A stretch of DNA of 64,000 nt from Usnea hakonensis (Eukaryota; Ascomycota; Lecanoromycetes; Lecanorales; Parmeliaceae): assembly GCA_013423325.1 (NCBI GenBank), contig BLJB01000026.1:310001-374000 (forward strand). Reading direction: 5' to 3'. Of the stretch, positions 22,383 to 33,323 are shown in pieces (position 1 is the stretch's first letter; each line of letters starts with the position of its first letter). A program made the translations under genes and the position numbers. Under the pieces are notes generated by a model, which saw only the letters and a program-made list of their open reading frames with translations, did not search any database and was not told the DNA's origin.

Positions 22383-22670
22383 ATGATTCAACGTGGTGGA
22401 GTATCACTGGACACTGCTGCGGGCAACAAGGCTGAGCCGCCTGAGGCGCGAGGCTTCGTTTTCCCGAACGTCTGATTGGTTACAGACTTATGCAACTGCA
22501 AGGCTATTGCATCACGAACTACTTCCATCTTGTCTTCGGCTGACAAGGCAGAATTTGCGGAGGGGGAAGCTCATCAGGTACTCATCGAGGATGCGCCGAT
22601 CAATCTGGTCCCAGAAGACAGATTTGATCAAATTTTAGGAAACGCGATTCGATTATTATCACAGGTCTGA
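22383..22670 (+). CDS. Possible 69-aa protein (two exons)
   Basis: ATG at 22383, first exon to 22469, 78-nt intron 22470-22547 (GTCTGA..GGCTGACAAG), second exon to the TGA at 22670. The joined product is acidic and reads like a real protein (EARGFVFPN, then INLVPEDRFDQILGNAIRLL). The donor is weak and the branch site lies very close to the acceptor, so the model is tentative. It sits between the PARP and U-box-like genes. No family recognised. Confidence 0.35.
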
Positions 22671-22969
22671 GCGTCTTTCCTCTGAGATGGCATATCTCGC
22701 AATTAAACCACATGCCGTTTTGGTACCCAGAACAGCCGAGGTCTATCGTCGAGAATATCTACCAATCATATTATCTCCTTTGCCTTCACACTTCACACTG
22801 AGCCTCATTCTGGCGGAGCTAGCTTTGTACAGCTTGGCTGCCAAGAGATGATGCTTCGCGGCTGTGCGAGTACTCAAGGCTCTTACAGAGTAATCAAGAA
22901 CAAATCTCTCGCCTTCGAAAAAGCTTTTCCTGAGCATCACTCGAAACATTAATACAAACATCTCTCAGA

Positions 22970-24457
22970 ATGCCAAGACAATGGGATGATTGTAGTTCGG
23001 CGTCTGACTTTGGAAGCATTGAAAGCGCAAGGACTTCGGACGGTACTGACGTTGCGCCAACCCCCGCCCCAGACCTAGAGTTGATCACAGAACTGACAGA
23101 AATGATCGACCGGAACCCGCGGGGTAAAGAAATCCGTGTGTTGCTGATGCAGCATTACGCCCTATGCGGGTGGCATGCTGCGGCAAAAGAGGAAGCGTAT
23201 CGAGTCTTGAATATTGACCCCACTTCCCAAGAAGCCCAGATTTACTTGGTAAAGCACAGCGAGGTGGAATCACAAGGGGGTGTTAGAGCTGCGAATGGCA
23301 AGAAAAAAGTAAAGTCTTCCAAAGACACCAACAAGTCCGAGGGAAAACATGGAGCTGCCCTATCTTCCCAACGGCAGGGGGCTCAAGCTCCACCATGGCA
23401 GCCAAGTCTGCACCCAATCACGTCCATAGCGGCGTCACAGCGGGAACTTGAGGAGGGTTATGTTGCATTGATTGAGAGCGCTAAGCTTTGCCTGCGTCAG
23501 ACTAAGCTCGTGAAAGATCTGAAGGATTCAGAGTGTGAAAACCAAATCTCGGACCTCGAAGCATTGGCGAATGGACAAGTGAGCAGTGTCGTGAGGTTCA
23601 AGCCTCTAGAAGGTGTGAAAGTAGTCGCGGAGGCGATAATTGCCGATAGCAAGGACGGAGACCGAAACGGACTGAATACTGCAGTCAAGGATCTGGAGGA
23701 CTTGACCAGGTGGTGTAGGAAGTCAGGCAATCCCGCAGAGAGCTCTGGCAAGGGCAAAAGCAGGTCTACTGTCTGCGAGGACCAGGATAAGATCCGTGAG
23801 GCTCTAGTCAAGCGCGTGAAGGTATTGAAGGCGTTATTGCCCAAAAGCTTGCAGCCACTTGCAGACTTGGCATTGATGCACGCGGAGCATGAGATACTCC
23901 ATCGAAAGTACACCAACGATGAGACCATGACGCTCGATCCGATAGCTGATATCCCAAGAGCCAAATTCTGGACTAGTGAAGATGGATATGCGTGGGATAT
24001 GGAGGAACTCGCAAGAGCAATCACAAGCGGCAAAGGCGTGATGAGGAACCCGCTCAGTAAGCAGATGTTCACCAGAGCTGATATAAGGGCGATTGTTCAG
24101 CATCCTCTTGGGAAAGGACTGCAAGCTTTGCAGGTCGAGCAAGGCAAGCTCAAGCGTGGTATACGGCCGCAGACTATTGACGAGCTTGATAAGCTAGCGA
24201 AGGTGTTACAGGATGATAATTCCGAAGATGGAAAAGAGAGTCATCTCGCGGTGGAAATCTTCGTTTCGTACACAGAGACGCTACCGGACGGCGAACAAAA
24301 AGCCATTGATAATCTGAACGTTCCGGCAAAAGATAGTCACACAGGGATAGCATTCGATGCGACGATTGGCGAGGCACTGAGGGACGTTGAGGGCAACAGA
24401 ATATGCAGTCATAAGGCAGGTGATTTGCTGAGCCAAGCTGTTAAGTTTCTGAGATGA
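22970..24457 (+). CDS. Protein with degenerate U-box-like domain
   Basis: Single-exon 495-aa protein. Residues ~30-90 are helical and TPR-like (GKEIRVLLMQHYALCGWHAA). A basic, Lys-rich linker follows (GKKKVKSSKDTNKSEGKHG). Residues ~322-388 follow the U-box pattern: DPI, an aromatic SEDGYAWDMEELARAI core, then NPLSKQMFTRADIRAIVQ. U-boxes dock E2 enzymes without zinc, so an E3-like role is possible, but the usual Pro-V/I positions are poorly kept and the call rests on pattern only. The gene has a clear ATG start. Confidence 0.6.
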   Translation: MPRQWDDCSSASDFGSIESARTSDGTDVAPTPAPDLELITELTEMIDRNPRGKEIRVLLMQHYALCGWHAAAKEEAYRVLNIDPTSQEAQIYLVKHSEVESQGGVRAANGKKKVKSSKDTNKSEGKHGAALSSQRQGAQAPPWQPSLHPITSIAASQRELEEGYVALIESAKLCLRQTKLVKDLKDSECENQISDLEALANGQVSSVVRFKPLEGVKVVAEAIIADSKDGDRNGLNTAVKDLEDLTRWCRKSGNPAESSGKGKSRSTVCEDQDKIREALVKRVKVLKALLPKSLQPLADLALMHAEHEILHRKYTNDETMTLDPIADIPRAKFWTSEDGYAWDMEELARAITSGKGVMRNPLSKQMFTRADIRAIVQHPLGKGLQALQVEQGKLKRGIRPQTIDELDKLAKVLQDDNSEDGKESHLAVEIFVSYTETLPDGEQKAIDNLNVPAKDSHTGIAFDATIGEALRDVEGNRICSHKAGDLLSQAVKFLR

Positions 24458-24866
24458 GGAAATAGGCCACGTTTGAATTACAAGGCATAGAATTTGGGCG
24501 TTCTATTCGAACTTTTGCATGAAGCAGCTTAGCATCAAGGGCAGACCAAAGCGTGAACCGGACAGTTTCGTTGATGAGAATGAATGGGTGTGCCATGGAT
24601 TCATGATGTGTGCAAAAGATATTGGTCATACAAAAGTACAACGTGCCTGCCTCCAGCGGGCGTGTAGTCTGTGTACAAAGCTAGGTAGCGCTGGGCTGAA
24701 GCTGAAAGGGGCTGTAGCTTAGAACAAATCCTAGTATCTGACGAGTGGCTGCATTCTCACCGAATATTCGCACAATTTTCTCCCTTTGAAACAGAGACGG
24801 TATTCGTCTCGATGTTGGGACCATGATGGCCTACGCGAGGATTCTCCTAGGCGGAATTCTCATGCT
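24458..24866. other. Convergent intergenic stretch
   Basis: 3' flanks of the U-box-like gene and COQ4. No further gene seen. Confidence 0.5.
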
Positions 24867-25791
24867 CTATTTCTTTCCTTCTGTCGCCTGCTCTGCCTTT
24901 TTCCGCAGTCTTTCCCTTCTCCTAATGGAACGTAAATCAGGAGGTCTCTCGATATGTAACCTTCTCAACAAATCATCCACGTCTGTACGCGCCTCCTTTT
25001 CCCAGTAGACATTGATTATTGGCTTGGACTTTGAACCATTTTTTACCGCCCAGGGCAAGTAGATATTGAAAAACCGGCTCCTCTCTTCAGGCTTCCGCCT
25101 TACCACAGCAAACAAGCTCAAAGCTGGCATGGGCAAACATGTGTTCGCAAACTCAAAAGCCTTCAAGGCAATCTCTCCTTCCACAAAGGCAGGGATACCC
25201 AGAATGGCATGATAGATATCATGGCATTCTCGATACCTTTGCATCACGTATGCACATTCCTCATTGTCGATATATCTCACAACATCTCTACCGTCGGGAG
25301 ACATTTTGTAGTCCTCGAGCCATTGCGCGTAGACTCGTCCAACTGTGTTCTCTGGAAGTTTCCGCAATTCCTCCACAGGCATTGTATTGGAAGTGATTCG
25401 AGGTCGATCTCGCAGTATGCGGCGCCCAGTTTCGTCATGGAGCATTGCATCTCGAAGGTATCGGATGAAAGGGCCTGCGGTCACTTCGCCCAGACTAGCT
25501 ACCAGATCTGTAATCCATGGTATCAGGGAGGGTGTATGTCTGGCATGCTTGTAGGAGCGTACCTGCTCGTCGCGGGTTCATAACAGCCCCTAAAGCCGAA
25601 CCAGCAGCGAGTGCGACCCTCTCAATCCGAGTGAGGGGAACATGGCCATCATATGTTGGCGGCGGTCTGTTCAGCACGGAAAATGTTCTCGAGCAGGTTG
25701 CCGTCAACAGTAGAGGAGCGACTAGAAGACTTTCCGTTTTTCCAACGGAGGCGCGAAGACAGATCGGAGTCTGTCGAAGGCATGGTAGCAT
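24867..25791 (-). CDS. coq4: COQ4, coenzyme Q biosynthesis protein
   Basis: Exons 25791-25563 and 25507-24867, split by a 55-nt intron (GTACGC..TTACAG), give 289 aa. The N-terminus is presequence-like. The family's metal-binding signature HDxxH(x11)E is intact: His172, Asp173, His176 and Glu188, in ECHDIYHAILGIPAFVEGE. COQ4 is a mitochondrial inner-membrane protein needed for the CoQ synthome and for C1 decarboxylation/hydroxylation of the quinone precursor. The 3' tail is rich in Arg/Lys/Glu. The splice join recreates the conserved RRADLVASLGEVT region. Confidence 0.95.
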
Positions 25792-26136
25792 GTTTCCACT
25801 TCGGCACTGAGCACAAGTCGTGGCATATAAAAGTGGTTCCCAATTGAGGATCTTGGCGCCAAGTATGCTTATTAAGCCTTCGCGAGAAAAATGATTGGTC
25901 TAAAGTGATTGCTACAAGGGGATCGTTCACCCGCATCAACACCATGACTTCCGATTAGGCCTAGCGTAGCCTGGGACCACTACATAAACGACCTTCACTA
26001 TTCTACCCTCATTACAAATACACTACACAATCAACCTCTATTACACCCAGATCACATCCAACCAACATCTCACTCCCACATCTCACATCTCACACTTCAA
26101 ATTTCACAACTCACATCCTCACAACCACATCAAACC
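25792..26136. promoter_or_regulatory. Divergent promoter with C/A-rich leader
   Basis: Lies between the COQ4 and 73-aa starts. From about 25985 to 26133 the plus strand is a TCACA/CATCTCAC-rich, G-poor tract ending at the ATG, as in leaders of strongly expressed fungal genes. Expression level is inference. Confidence 0.45.
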
Positions 26137-26358
26137 ATGCCATCCTCCAGCAAACAACCCAGCGGTTCCAACACCAAATCCGCCCCGTCAAGCAATAGCC
26201 AACCTGCCAAGGGAGCCGGCAGTCAAGGCGGCACCGGCGTTTCTCCAAATTTCGCCCAGAGCTATGGATTGAAATATCACGACACACAGGATTATGCCGA
26301 GGCGAAAGCTATCCAGCAAGCTTTTCGGGACCAGGATGCAAAGCAGGGGGGTCGTTGA
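26137..26358 (+). CDS. Small Ser/Gln-rich protein, 73 aa
   Basis: Intact short frame with a good start context (AAACCATGCC) after a pyrimidine/adenine-rich leader. The first half is Ser/Gly/Gln-rich and disordered. The second half is amphipathic and looks conserved in style (QSYGLKYHDTQDYAEAKAIQ). No signal peptide or TM segment. Function unknown. Confidence 0.6.
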   Translation: MPSSSKQPSGSNTKSAPSSNSQPAKGAGSQGGTGVSPNFAQSYGLKYHDTQDYAEAKAIQQAFRDQDAKQGGR

Positions 26359-26685
26359 GTGGAGGTGTGATGGCTGTGCATGCGAATTTGGTGGGGTCCA
26401 CGGGGGGGCTTCCCTATGGTCATTGTCTCGTGGGAGACTGGGGGAGGGTGAACGAAGGGTTGCAGGACCTTGATGGATTGCTTTCGCTGTAGACTCTAGT
26501 CAACAGTACAGAAGACATCTTCCTCCATCATCTTGCGCGGGTCTGCCTTCGTCTCCACTTGCAACATCAACAATAATGACTGCGTACCTCTGCTACAAGC
26601 ATGACTCGTAAACCATATACACATTAGCCCATCCTCCATCATCTCCAACCCACCAACTATGTACAGTCTCCTCTATCAACGTGGC
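26359..26685. other. Convergent intergenic stretch
   Basis: 3' flanks of the 73-aa gene and UBC7. Nothing else seen. Confidence 0.5.
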
Positions 26686-27324
26686 CTACTCCTCCCCCAA
26701 ACTCGCCCTAACATTCGCCCTACATCTTTTCCTAAATTCCTTCGTATCCTCCCTCCACAGTCTCGCCGCCTCCACATTTGCCGGACTCTCATCATTCGGA
26801 CTGCTCAGCATGCTGATTACGCTCAAGAGTATCGTCTCGGGCGTTTGGACGGGCGACCATCGTTCGCTGGCAGACTCGTAGCCGTATGGATCGTTGGCAG
26901 GCGCGTGGAGGATTGAGATGCAGACGTCGCCAGAGGGATAGACTGGACAGAATAGCACGGCTTAGTGGGAGCTGCATTGTTCCAAGATATAGGACGTACC
27001 GTTTGGGTGAAATATGGGTGTTTGGAAAGTCATCTTGGGCGGTAGATGTGGATACTCTGGTGGAAAGATGAGATGGGCGCGATAGAATCCTCCTACGTCT
27101 CTTTCGTCAGTCTTTCTAGTCCTTGTTATCGCAATTCGGTTCAAGAGAAAACATTTTCAACACGAACCGCCATAGTATTTGCAATCATCAGAAATCATAA
27201 GCATGACCTCCCATTCGAAGACGTTATTATCAACGAGACCGCAACTTATGCCGGGGATGTCCTTATCGCTTTGCATCAACTTGAGCTGGCGACTCAAGAG
27301 CCCGGAGGCTGCTGAGCTCGCCAT
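26686..27324 (-). CDS. ubc7: UBC7-type ubiquitin-conjugating enzyme E2
   Basis: Exons 27324-27168, 27092-27000 and 26942-26686 give 168 aa, the family's length. It has the E2 fold with PPEYPHLPPKMTF, HPN, and the active-site Cys91 in SGDVCISILH. The acidic insert after it (APANDPYGYESASERWSP) is the mark of the Ubc7/UBE2G class. UBC7 builds Lys48 chains on ER-associated degradation substrates together with membrane E3s. Start chosen at MASSAASGLL; an upstream in-frame ATG is not needed. Confidence 0.95.
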
Positions 27325-28411
27325 AGCGGTATTATTGAAGCCCAATGTATGGCGTTGAAGAGCCCCGCACTCCTTTAGGTTGATGGAGCATGATGCTCAA
27401 CCGACACAAGGAAAGCCTCGGACCGCATGCAACCTCGGGAATTTCTCGGTTGCGCTAGATCTGTTATCTGGAGGGTTGCTATCCTCTACCAATAGATCGA
27501 AACTTACCAAGAGCACCGCTGACTATCGCAGGCATGTACAAAAGGGGTGCATTACTGAACCAAGGCCCAGTTCCAAATCCAGACGGAGCGTTTACAACAG
27601 ACGAATTGATGACAATTTCGAGGACTGACACTGCTTTGCAAAAGTGCTTCCTATGCGGAACATTTTCCCAAAAAAACTGACATCCTCTATCCTCCAACTC
27701 ATACTCTCTCTCAATGACCATCCAATCCCAAATGTTCCCAAGCAGAGCTCATCTCCCGCAGGATGGGATATGCCCCCAGGTCGCGCCGTAGCAGACAAGT
27801 GTCCTCAAAGACCTAACAGAGCCACACTATAGGATATCATCTACCTACTACTTCCATCTAGAGGCATGAGATGACTGCGCGAGATCTCTTATCACTTTGA
27901 TTATGGCTAATGAAGGAGGCAGTGAGTTGATGCTAGCGGGGAGCGGGTTCTCCTATCATGATGAGAGAAGCGATGGAGCTGCTACTCAAACGTAGAGAAA
28001 GTCTGAAATCTAAATTAACTGATGGGAGAAAGGCGCTTGGGTGAGCGGGACTTGGACAACAGGCTTGGACTGAGGACCAATTAATGCCATCTTCAAGCCG
28101 AAAAACGAGCTAAGAGCTATTTCTAATGCTCTTAAGCGTATTCGCCATGACATTTTAATTCATCTTGGTCGAAATTAAAGTACAGTTGGTGCTCTCGAGT
28201 TGAGGGCCAGGTGTCTTACTATCAAATACACAATAATACAGCCTCCTCGAAGAAACGAAGACTATCCTTAAAGTATTGTATATAAATACAAACCCATCAA
28301 ACATTACTAAATCTCCAATAAGAACCGTATGCACGTTGAATGCTGAAACAAGAAGGGGTATCTTGTCGAAATAAATAGTGATGACAACGATTAGCGATTT
28401 CTCCATTGCTG
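27325..28411. other. Intergenic stretch without a recognised gene
   Basis: About 1.1 kb with only short overlapping frames; AT-rich toward the right. No repeat ends seen. Confidence 0.45.
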
Positions 28412-29379
28412 TTACCTTAGCAAATGAGTCAAGACCAATCCCATCAGAGAAACGCCAACGAACGCGGAGCAGTCGGGCATCAAGACACTTCCTAAGCTCT
28501 TCTTGGTTGGGGAAGCCGCAAGTTTCGTCGTAACAGTGGTGACCTCTGGTGCAATTGTAGTTCCTGGAACAGTAGTCACAGCCTCGGCCAGAGCAGACGT
28601 AACAGTACTGCCACCTACTATTGTCGGGGCTGAGATCGTAGTTGAGATGACCGAGGGTGAGACCGTTGTCCCGGGAATTGTAGTGGTATAGGTGACCTCT
28701 TGACCCAATGCCGTGGCGGGTATGGCACTACCGCTCCCAGAGGCAGTGTATTGTGTGGGCAGCACTAGAGTCGCGGTGTTTGGAGGAGTTGCGGGAGTGC
28801 CGTAAATATTGCCCGATGATCCGCCCTGCAATGTGTAATTTCCAGAGAGTAAATTTGCTGTAGAGCCGTCGCTCGAGGTGTAAGAACCATCATGAACTTG
28901 ACCATAAGATCCCCCAGGCAGGAAAAAGTTGGTGGTGTAGTTGTCCTAATCAATCAGCTTTTGAGTATTCAATCTTTGGTCGTGTGGTACTCACATAGCA
29001 GAATGAAAGCTCAAAGTCCTGCAGAAGAAGACATATTGTACCGTCGGCGCCTTTAATGAAGGTCAGTGCCGACCATATTGGTGGCGGCCGTTAGATACGT
29101 ACAGCAAAGACTGCCTCCAGATGCTCGAGTCTCGATGATGCCAGTATCCTGCCGAGCTTCTCGCTTTGCTAGATTGGCGCTATCAAGAGTGTCGACGACG
29201 TCGACGAAGAGGGATGAGATTCCAGTTCCAATTGGAGGTTCGTTGGTTGTAGCGGCGCCTTTTGGTGTGCACACACTGTAGCTGCTGCTACAAGCCCCTC
29301 TGGCGCGTAAGCCGTTATCGCCCGCAATAACGTGCGCGTAGGAGAGGAGGAGCAAAATGAATGGGGTTGATCGCGGCAT
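28412..29379 (-). CDS. Secreted, probably GPI-anchored cell-surface protein
   Basis: Exons 29379-29103, 29050-28995 and 28945-28412 (donors GTACGT and GTGAGT) give 288 aa. The N-terminus is a signal peptide (PFILLLLSYAHVIAG). A Cys-rich domain follows, with CCADGTICLLLQDFELSFC and YTTNFFLPGGSYG. A long Thr/Ser/Val-rich stalk (residues ~170-260), likely O-glycosylated, ends in a hydrophobic tail (FVGVSLMGLVLTHLL), as for GPI attachment. This layout is common in fungal wall proteins. Molecular role unknown. Confidence 0.85.
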
Positions 29380-30422
29380 TACGATAGCGAGTGTAGTTGA
29401 GCGATGGAATCGAAGTCGGTGCGGAAGCAAATGAATAGGAGAGTACTGAGTAGAAAGGTATTATTGTTGTAAGAAGCTTGGGCCACGGAAGACAGGAAGA
29501 CAGAAGTTTTGGGTGTCGTGTGTCCTATCAGTGTCATTGGTGTTGAAGCGCAAGGTGCCCCTCGTACAGATGCGCCGACGCAGGGACTAATAACTTTTAG
29601 CCAGGCGCATAAACACGGTACGGCAGTGCGTAACGTAATCTCAACTCTCCTAGCCACCCCTGATCCATCTTCTATGAGAACGGTTTGTAGGATACAGTCC
29701 CACCTCCATTTCTTTGCAAGATCTCTGCAAAATACCTGCCTGCACAGATATGTCCGGTAAGTCACTAATCCTCAAGGGATTCATCAAGGGTACCTAGGTA
29801 AAGTGGTGGATATCCAAAAACCAGCCCTACGACGATAAGATTTGGGTCCAAGATTGGAACCGGGAAACCCGGCTAGGGCGCCCCGCAAAAGATGGGCCAA
29901 GGGCCGCTAAGAAAAGAGCCCCAAACTAGGCCTACCTAGGTACCTACCTACCTTACTCATGGACCAGGATCCCGTTTGTTTTAGGTCCATTAGATCCCAG
30001 GGGGCGAGCGCGAAAACATCAGCTTGCAAATTGCCAACTTATCCCTGTGAGCAGGTTAAGCCTGAGATCTATTGGCAGAGATTTATCAGACTGATGGCAG
30101 GGGAGGAGGAACAGATGCACCCAACGCTCTTTCAGGGATCCATTAGTTTGCGCCATTTAAAAAGTCGAGACTCGTCGTACTCCGTATGCCTGTTCTCCAT
30201 CACAATTACTGGGCCATCCAGAGGCTCCTTCTCTCAGGCGCGCAAGGGAGCATACCTCGATATGTCGGGTATCGACCGGTCACTTTCGGACGGCCTGCTC
30301 GAGCTCTTGTCCTCACTTTGCAAAGCGACTTCACAACCTTAAAAATCTACTGGAGCTGGGGAATTGAGGGGCGCCAGCATCAGAGGGCAAGACAGGGGCA
30401 AAGTTTCTAGACACCCCCTCTT
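29380..30422. other. Intergenic region with CCTACC motifs
   Basis: Contains CTAGGCCTACCTAGGTACCTACCTACCTTAC around 29927-29956. No supported gene; the 127-aa frame at 29959 is not protein-like. Confidence 0.45.
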
Positions 30423-31420
30423 TCATACCCTTGCGCGAAATCTCACATGGAACATGCTCGAGTCCTGCACAAAAATATTTCCGCCAGGCAAGATTGCATT
30501 CCCCAAACCCAACTTCCCAAGCTCTGACCGGCCCATCTCTTCGATAACTTGGGCATGTTCTGGAGTTTGCCTCCATCTGATGTGATCGTCGACACTTGCA
30601 TATCCAAAAACTCCAAGAAGAGCAATCGACTGCCCGTCCGGAGCCGCTTCGTCGGCGTTGTTCGTATCAAACACTGCGCAGTTGTCAGTCTCAAAGAGTC
30701 AAAACTAGCTCTGTCAAACATATAGCGAGACTCAACTGACCCCAGCCAATAGCACCTCCAGAGCTTTTGCCGACAGTGAAAACGGGATGCGATTCAACCG
30801 ACTCGTTCTCAATCAACGTCTTCGCCTCTCCGCGGACGCCATCAGGGACCGTGAAAAAGGCAACTTCGGTCACTGGTGCTGCAAAAGCCGCAACGGCATC
30901 AGACGTAAATCGAGTATACACTGAGTCCAACTCAGCTCTACAAGTGAGAACCACTGCAAGGGAGGGTGATACTCGTAAGAGGTGCCGCAGCTTCAAGGTC
31001 AAACACATGACCCATGCCATCCATGAACGAGACGTGTTCTTCGGAACCAGCAGACGCGATGCTATGCTCGAACGATTCCCAATCTAGGGTATACACCATT
31101 ACTTCAATACGATAGCCATAGCCACAGCGCGGCCCGATATTGTAGGAATCATGCATATGTAGAAGTACCAATACACCATACAAAAACGCGTTGATCCTCA
31201 ACTTGATGACCCTATGTCTACTCTTCAACCGTCATGTCGAGATAGAAAGTAGGTTAGATTCTCTTACCCAGAATTGACGGATGAATCCTGGTTGGATTCG
31301 GACGGTGTCGGTTAATTGGACAAAGGACTGCACTGCTGGTCCGGATGCCACCTTCTCAAGGTCGACGCCCTCTTTCAGGTGAAGCATTATAGTCTCGGTG
31401 ACAGCTTGGGAAAAAGGCAT
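30423..31420 (-). CDS. ABM-like (dimeric alpha-beta barrel) protein, model uncertain
   Basis: Exons read as 31420-31268, 31211-31175, 31083-30741 and 30673-30423. The N-terminal part (VTETIMLHLKEGVD, TVRIQPGFIRQFWG) and the C-terminal part (VFGYASVDDHIRWRQTPEH) each resemble a small ferredoxin-like ABM domain, as in antibiotic-biosynthesis-monooxygenase-like proteins. The frame does not close: one base too many lies inside the third exon (about 31000-30940). A 58-nt intron (GTCATG..TTGCAG) would fix it, but its donor is poor; otherwise there is a frameshift. Function unknown. Confidence 0.6.
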
Positions 31421-32080
31421 GTTTCGCGGCGCTTTGACTTGCTTAGTTGTACGAGATCGTCGTGCCATACAATCAAAAGTAATTGTTTGAAGGACTGTGA
31501 AAGTCGCTATGCTGGTACGTTTTTTTAACGTTTTCGAAGCTTGGCATTCATGCGCTTTCCCCACAACATCACATAATGAGTCCTCGGTGTTGCAAACAAC
31601 GCTTATACCAAAAAGAAAGATGCATAGAAACATAATTAATTATCATTGACATTCAAATATCCTGATGAGGAAGTGATGTGAACGAGTGAGCGATTCAACA
31701 ATCCTAGCTATATAATGTTTAAGGCGAGTCTCAATTGACTTCTACTTGGAATCAGCTTGTGGGGGCCATTGTGGCCGGAGGAGGAGGGCTTATTATTTGT
31801 AGCTCAAGGTCGCGAAAGGAGTAGATGAGGCGGAGGTCAGTGGGTGGGCTGGGGCTCTGCAATGGAGGCACGTAGGTGATCTGAATGTGAAAAGAGATGA
31901 CCACGCTGTTAGATGTACCTACACTGCACTATGAAAAGTCAACGCTGTATCCCGCATGCTCACCACTCTGCAACCTTCCATTTTCATCATACCGCCCCTT
32001 GTGCAACTCCAGTGATCGTGCCCGCAGCTCTCCAACCCCAATAGGACGATGTCTTGTCGAGGAATATCCTTATCATATCT
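31421..32080. other. Intergenic stretch
   Basis: Upstream of the ABM-like gene and 3' of the membrane-protein gene. No gene seen. Confidence 0.45.
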
Positions 32081-33323
32081 CTAGAACATTGGGAGTCCGT
32101 TCTTTGCTTGCTGGAGGCTTGCATGCGCTTTTCCAACCGCTTCGTGGAAATTGTTGCCCATGGCCAACTTGAGCTCCCCAACGATAAGCATGCTAAACAC
32201 GATAGTGGTGAAGACTGAGACAAGGAAAATCTTGAGGTAGAGCTTCATCAATCTGATCCTTGCAGATCGGTCAAATGACTTCCAAGCATCAAGCATTGAA
32301 ACAGCACCGGTGCCGCCTAAAATCTCCGGCTTGACTTTGCCAGCGAAGGTACGGTCAAAGGGGACAATCGATTCGTCCTCCTCAGGCAACATGGACGCTT
32401 GAACGCGCCTGAGTGTGACATCGGCGGGTATAACGACAAGAACAACGATACCAATGGCGATGAGGGCGATGAAGAACATCTGCAACAGCGCAATGTTCTG
32501 TGCGCGGCCTACGCTCTCGTTCATCTCTTCGTTGAAAGCCTGGTTGGCCAGGATAAATAGACCCCTTGGCACGCAGACTGCAGCTTGTTCGGCAATAGCC
32601 AAGACGGCAGTGGGGACGAGGATGTTCTTAACGGCAGCCCTGGAGGGGATACGCCTGATCCAGCTTTTGCTACTTGGTTGGGAGATAACGATATGAGTCC
32701 AGGTCATTTGGATACGGCAGAGCGCGATGCTTGCCAGGATGGCTACGAAAGGGCGGACGAGAGGGTGGCTGACGACATTGGCATTGAAGAAGCCGACAAT
32801 ACTGGCGTGGAGAAGGTGGTAGATTATTGAGACGTGGAGACCACGGAAACGAGCGAGAGGACCGGCTTGGGCGCGGATATGCTTGATGGTTGTGCGGATT
32901 TTGGATGTAATAGGCTTTTGCTTGACGAGGAAGAGGTCGGATTCAACAACCTGGGCCTTCTCGGACTTGTGATCTTGAGAGAGGAGAGGAGCGTCGACTT
33001 CATCGGACTCGTTGTATTCAGTCTTGAAAGCTGTTGCGGTAGGAGTCTCGATCATGGTCAGAGTTCCTACGACATCACCGTAGGTGTAGGAGATCTGGTG
33101 GTTGTGGTTAGCGTTGCTGACTTTGATATTTCGAGTGGATTGTCAGACGACTTACCATGGAGAGCATGGCCATGTAGACGCAAATGGTCACGAAAAGGAC
33201 TACGGCAGCCCATTGCTGAAGCTGATATACTTGACCTTCTCCATCTTCGCCGTTATTGCCGCGCTGGAACTTCGTAACTTGTAAAGCACGGGAGACAAGG
33301 CTGTGAGCTATTGCCACGGTCAT
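32081..33323 (-). CDS. Multi-pass membrane protein of unknown function
   Basis: Exons 33323-33156 and 33094-32081, intron of 61 nt (GTAAGT..CTAACCACAACCACCAG), 393 aa. A first TM segment is near WAAVVLFVTICVYMAML. After an acidic loop come about five further hydrophobic segments (HVSIIYHLLHASIVGFF, IALLQMFFIALIAIGIVVLVVI, IFLVSVFTTIVFSMLIV). It looks like a fungus-specific integral membrane family. No transport motif identified. Confidence 0.8.

Noticed and set aside
29959..30342. 127-aa plus-strand frame beside CCTACC motifs
   Set aside because: Low-complexity start and no family pattern; likely chance.
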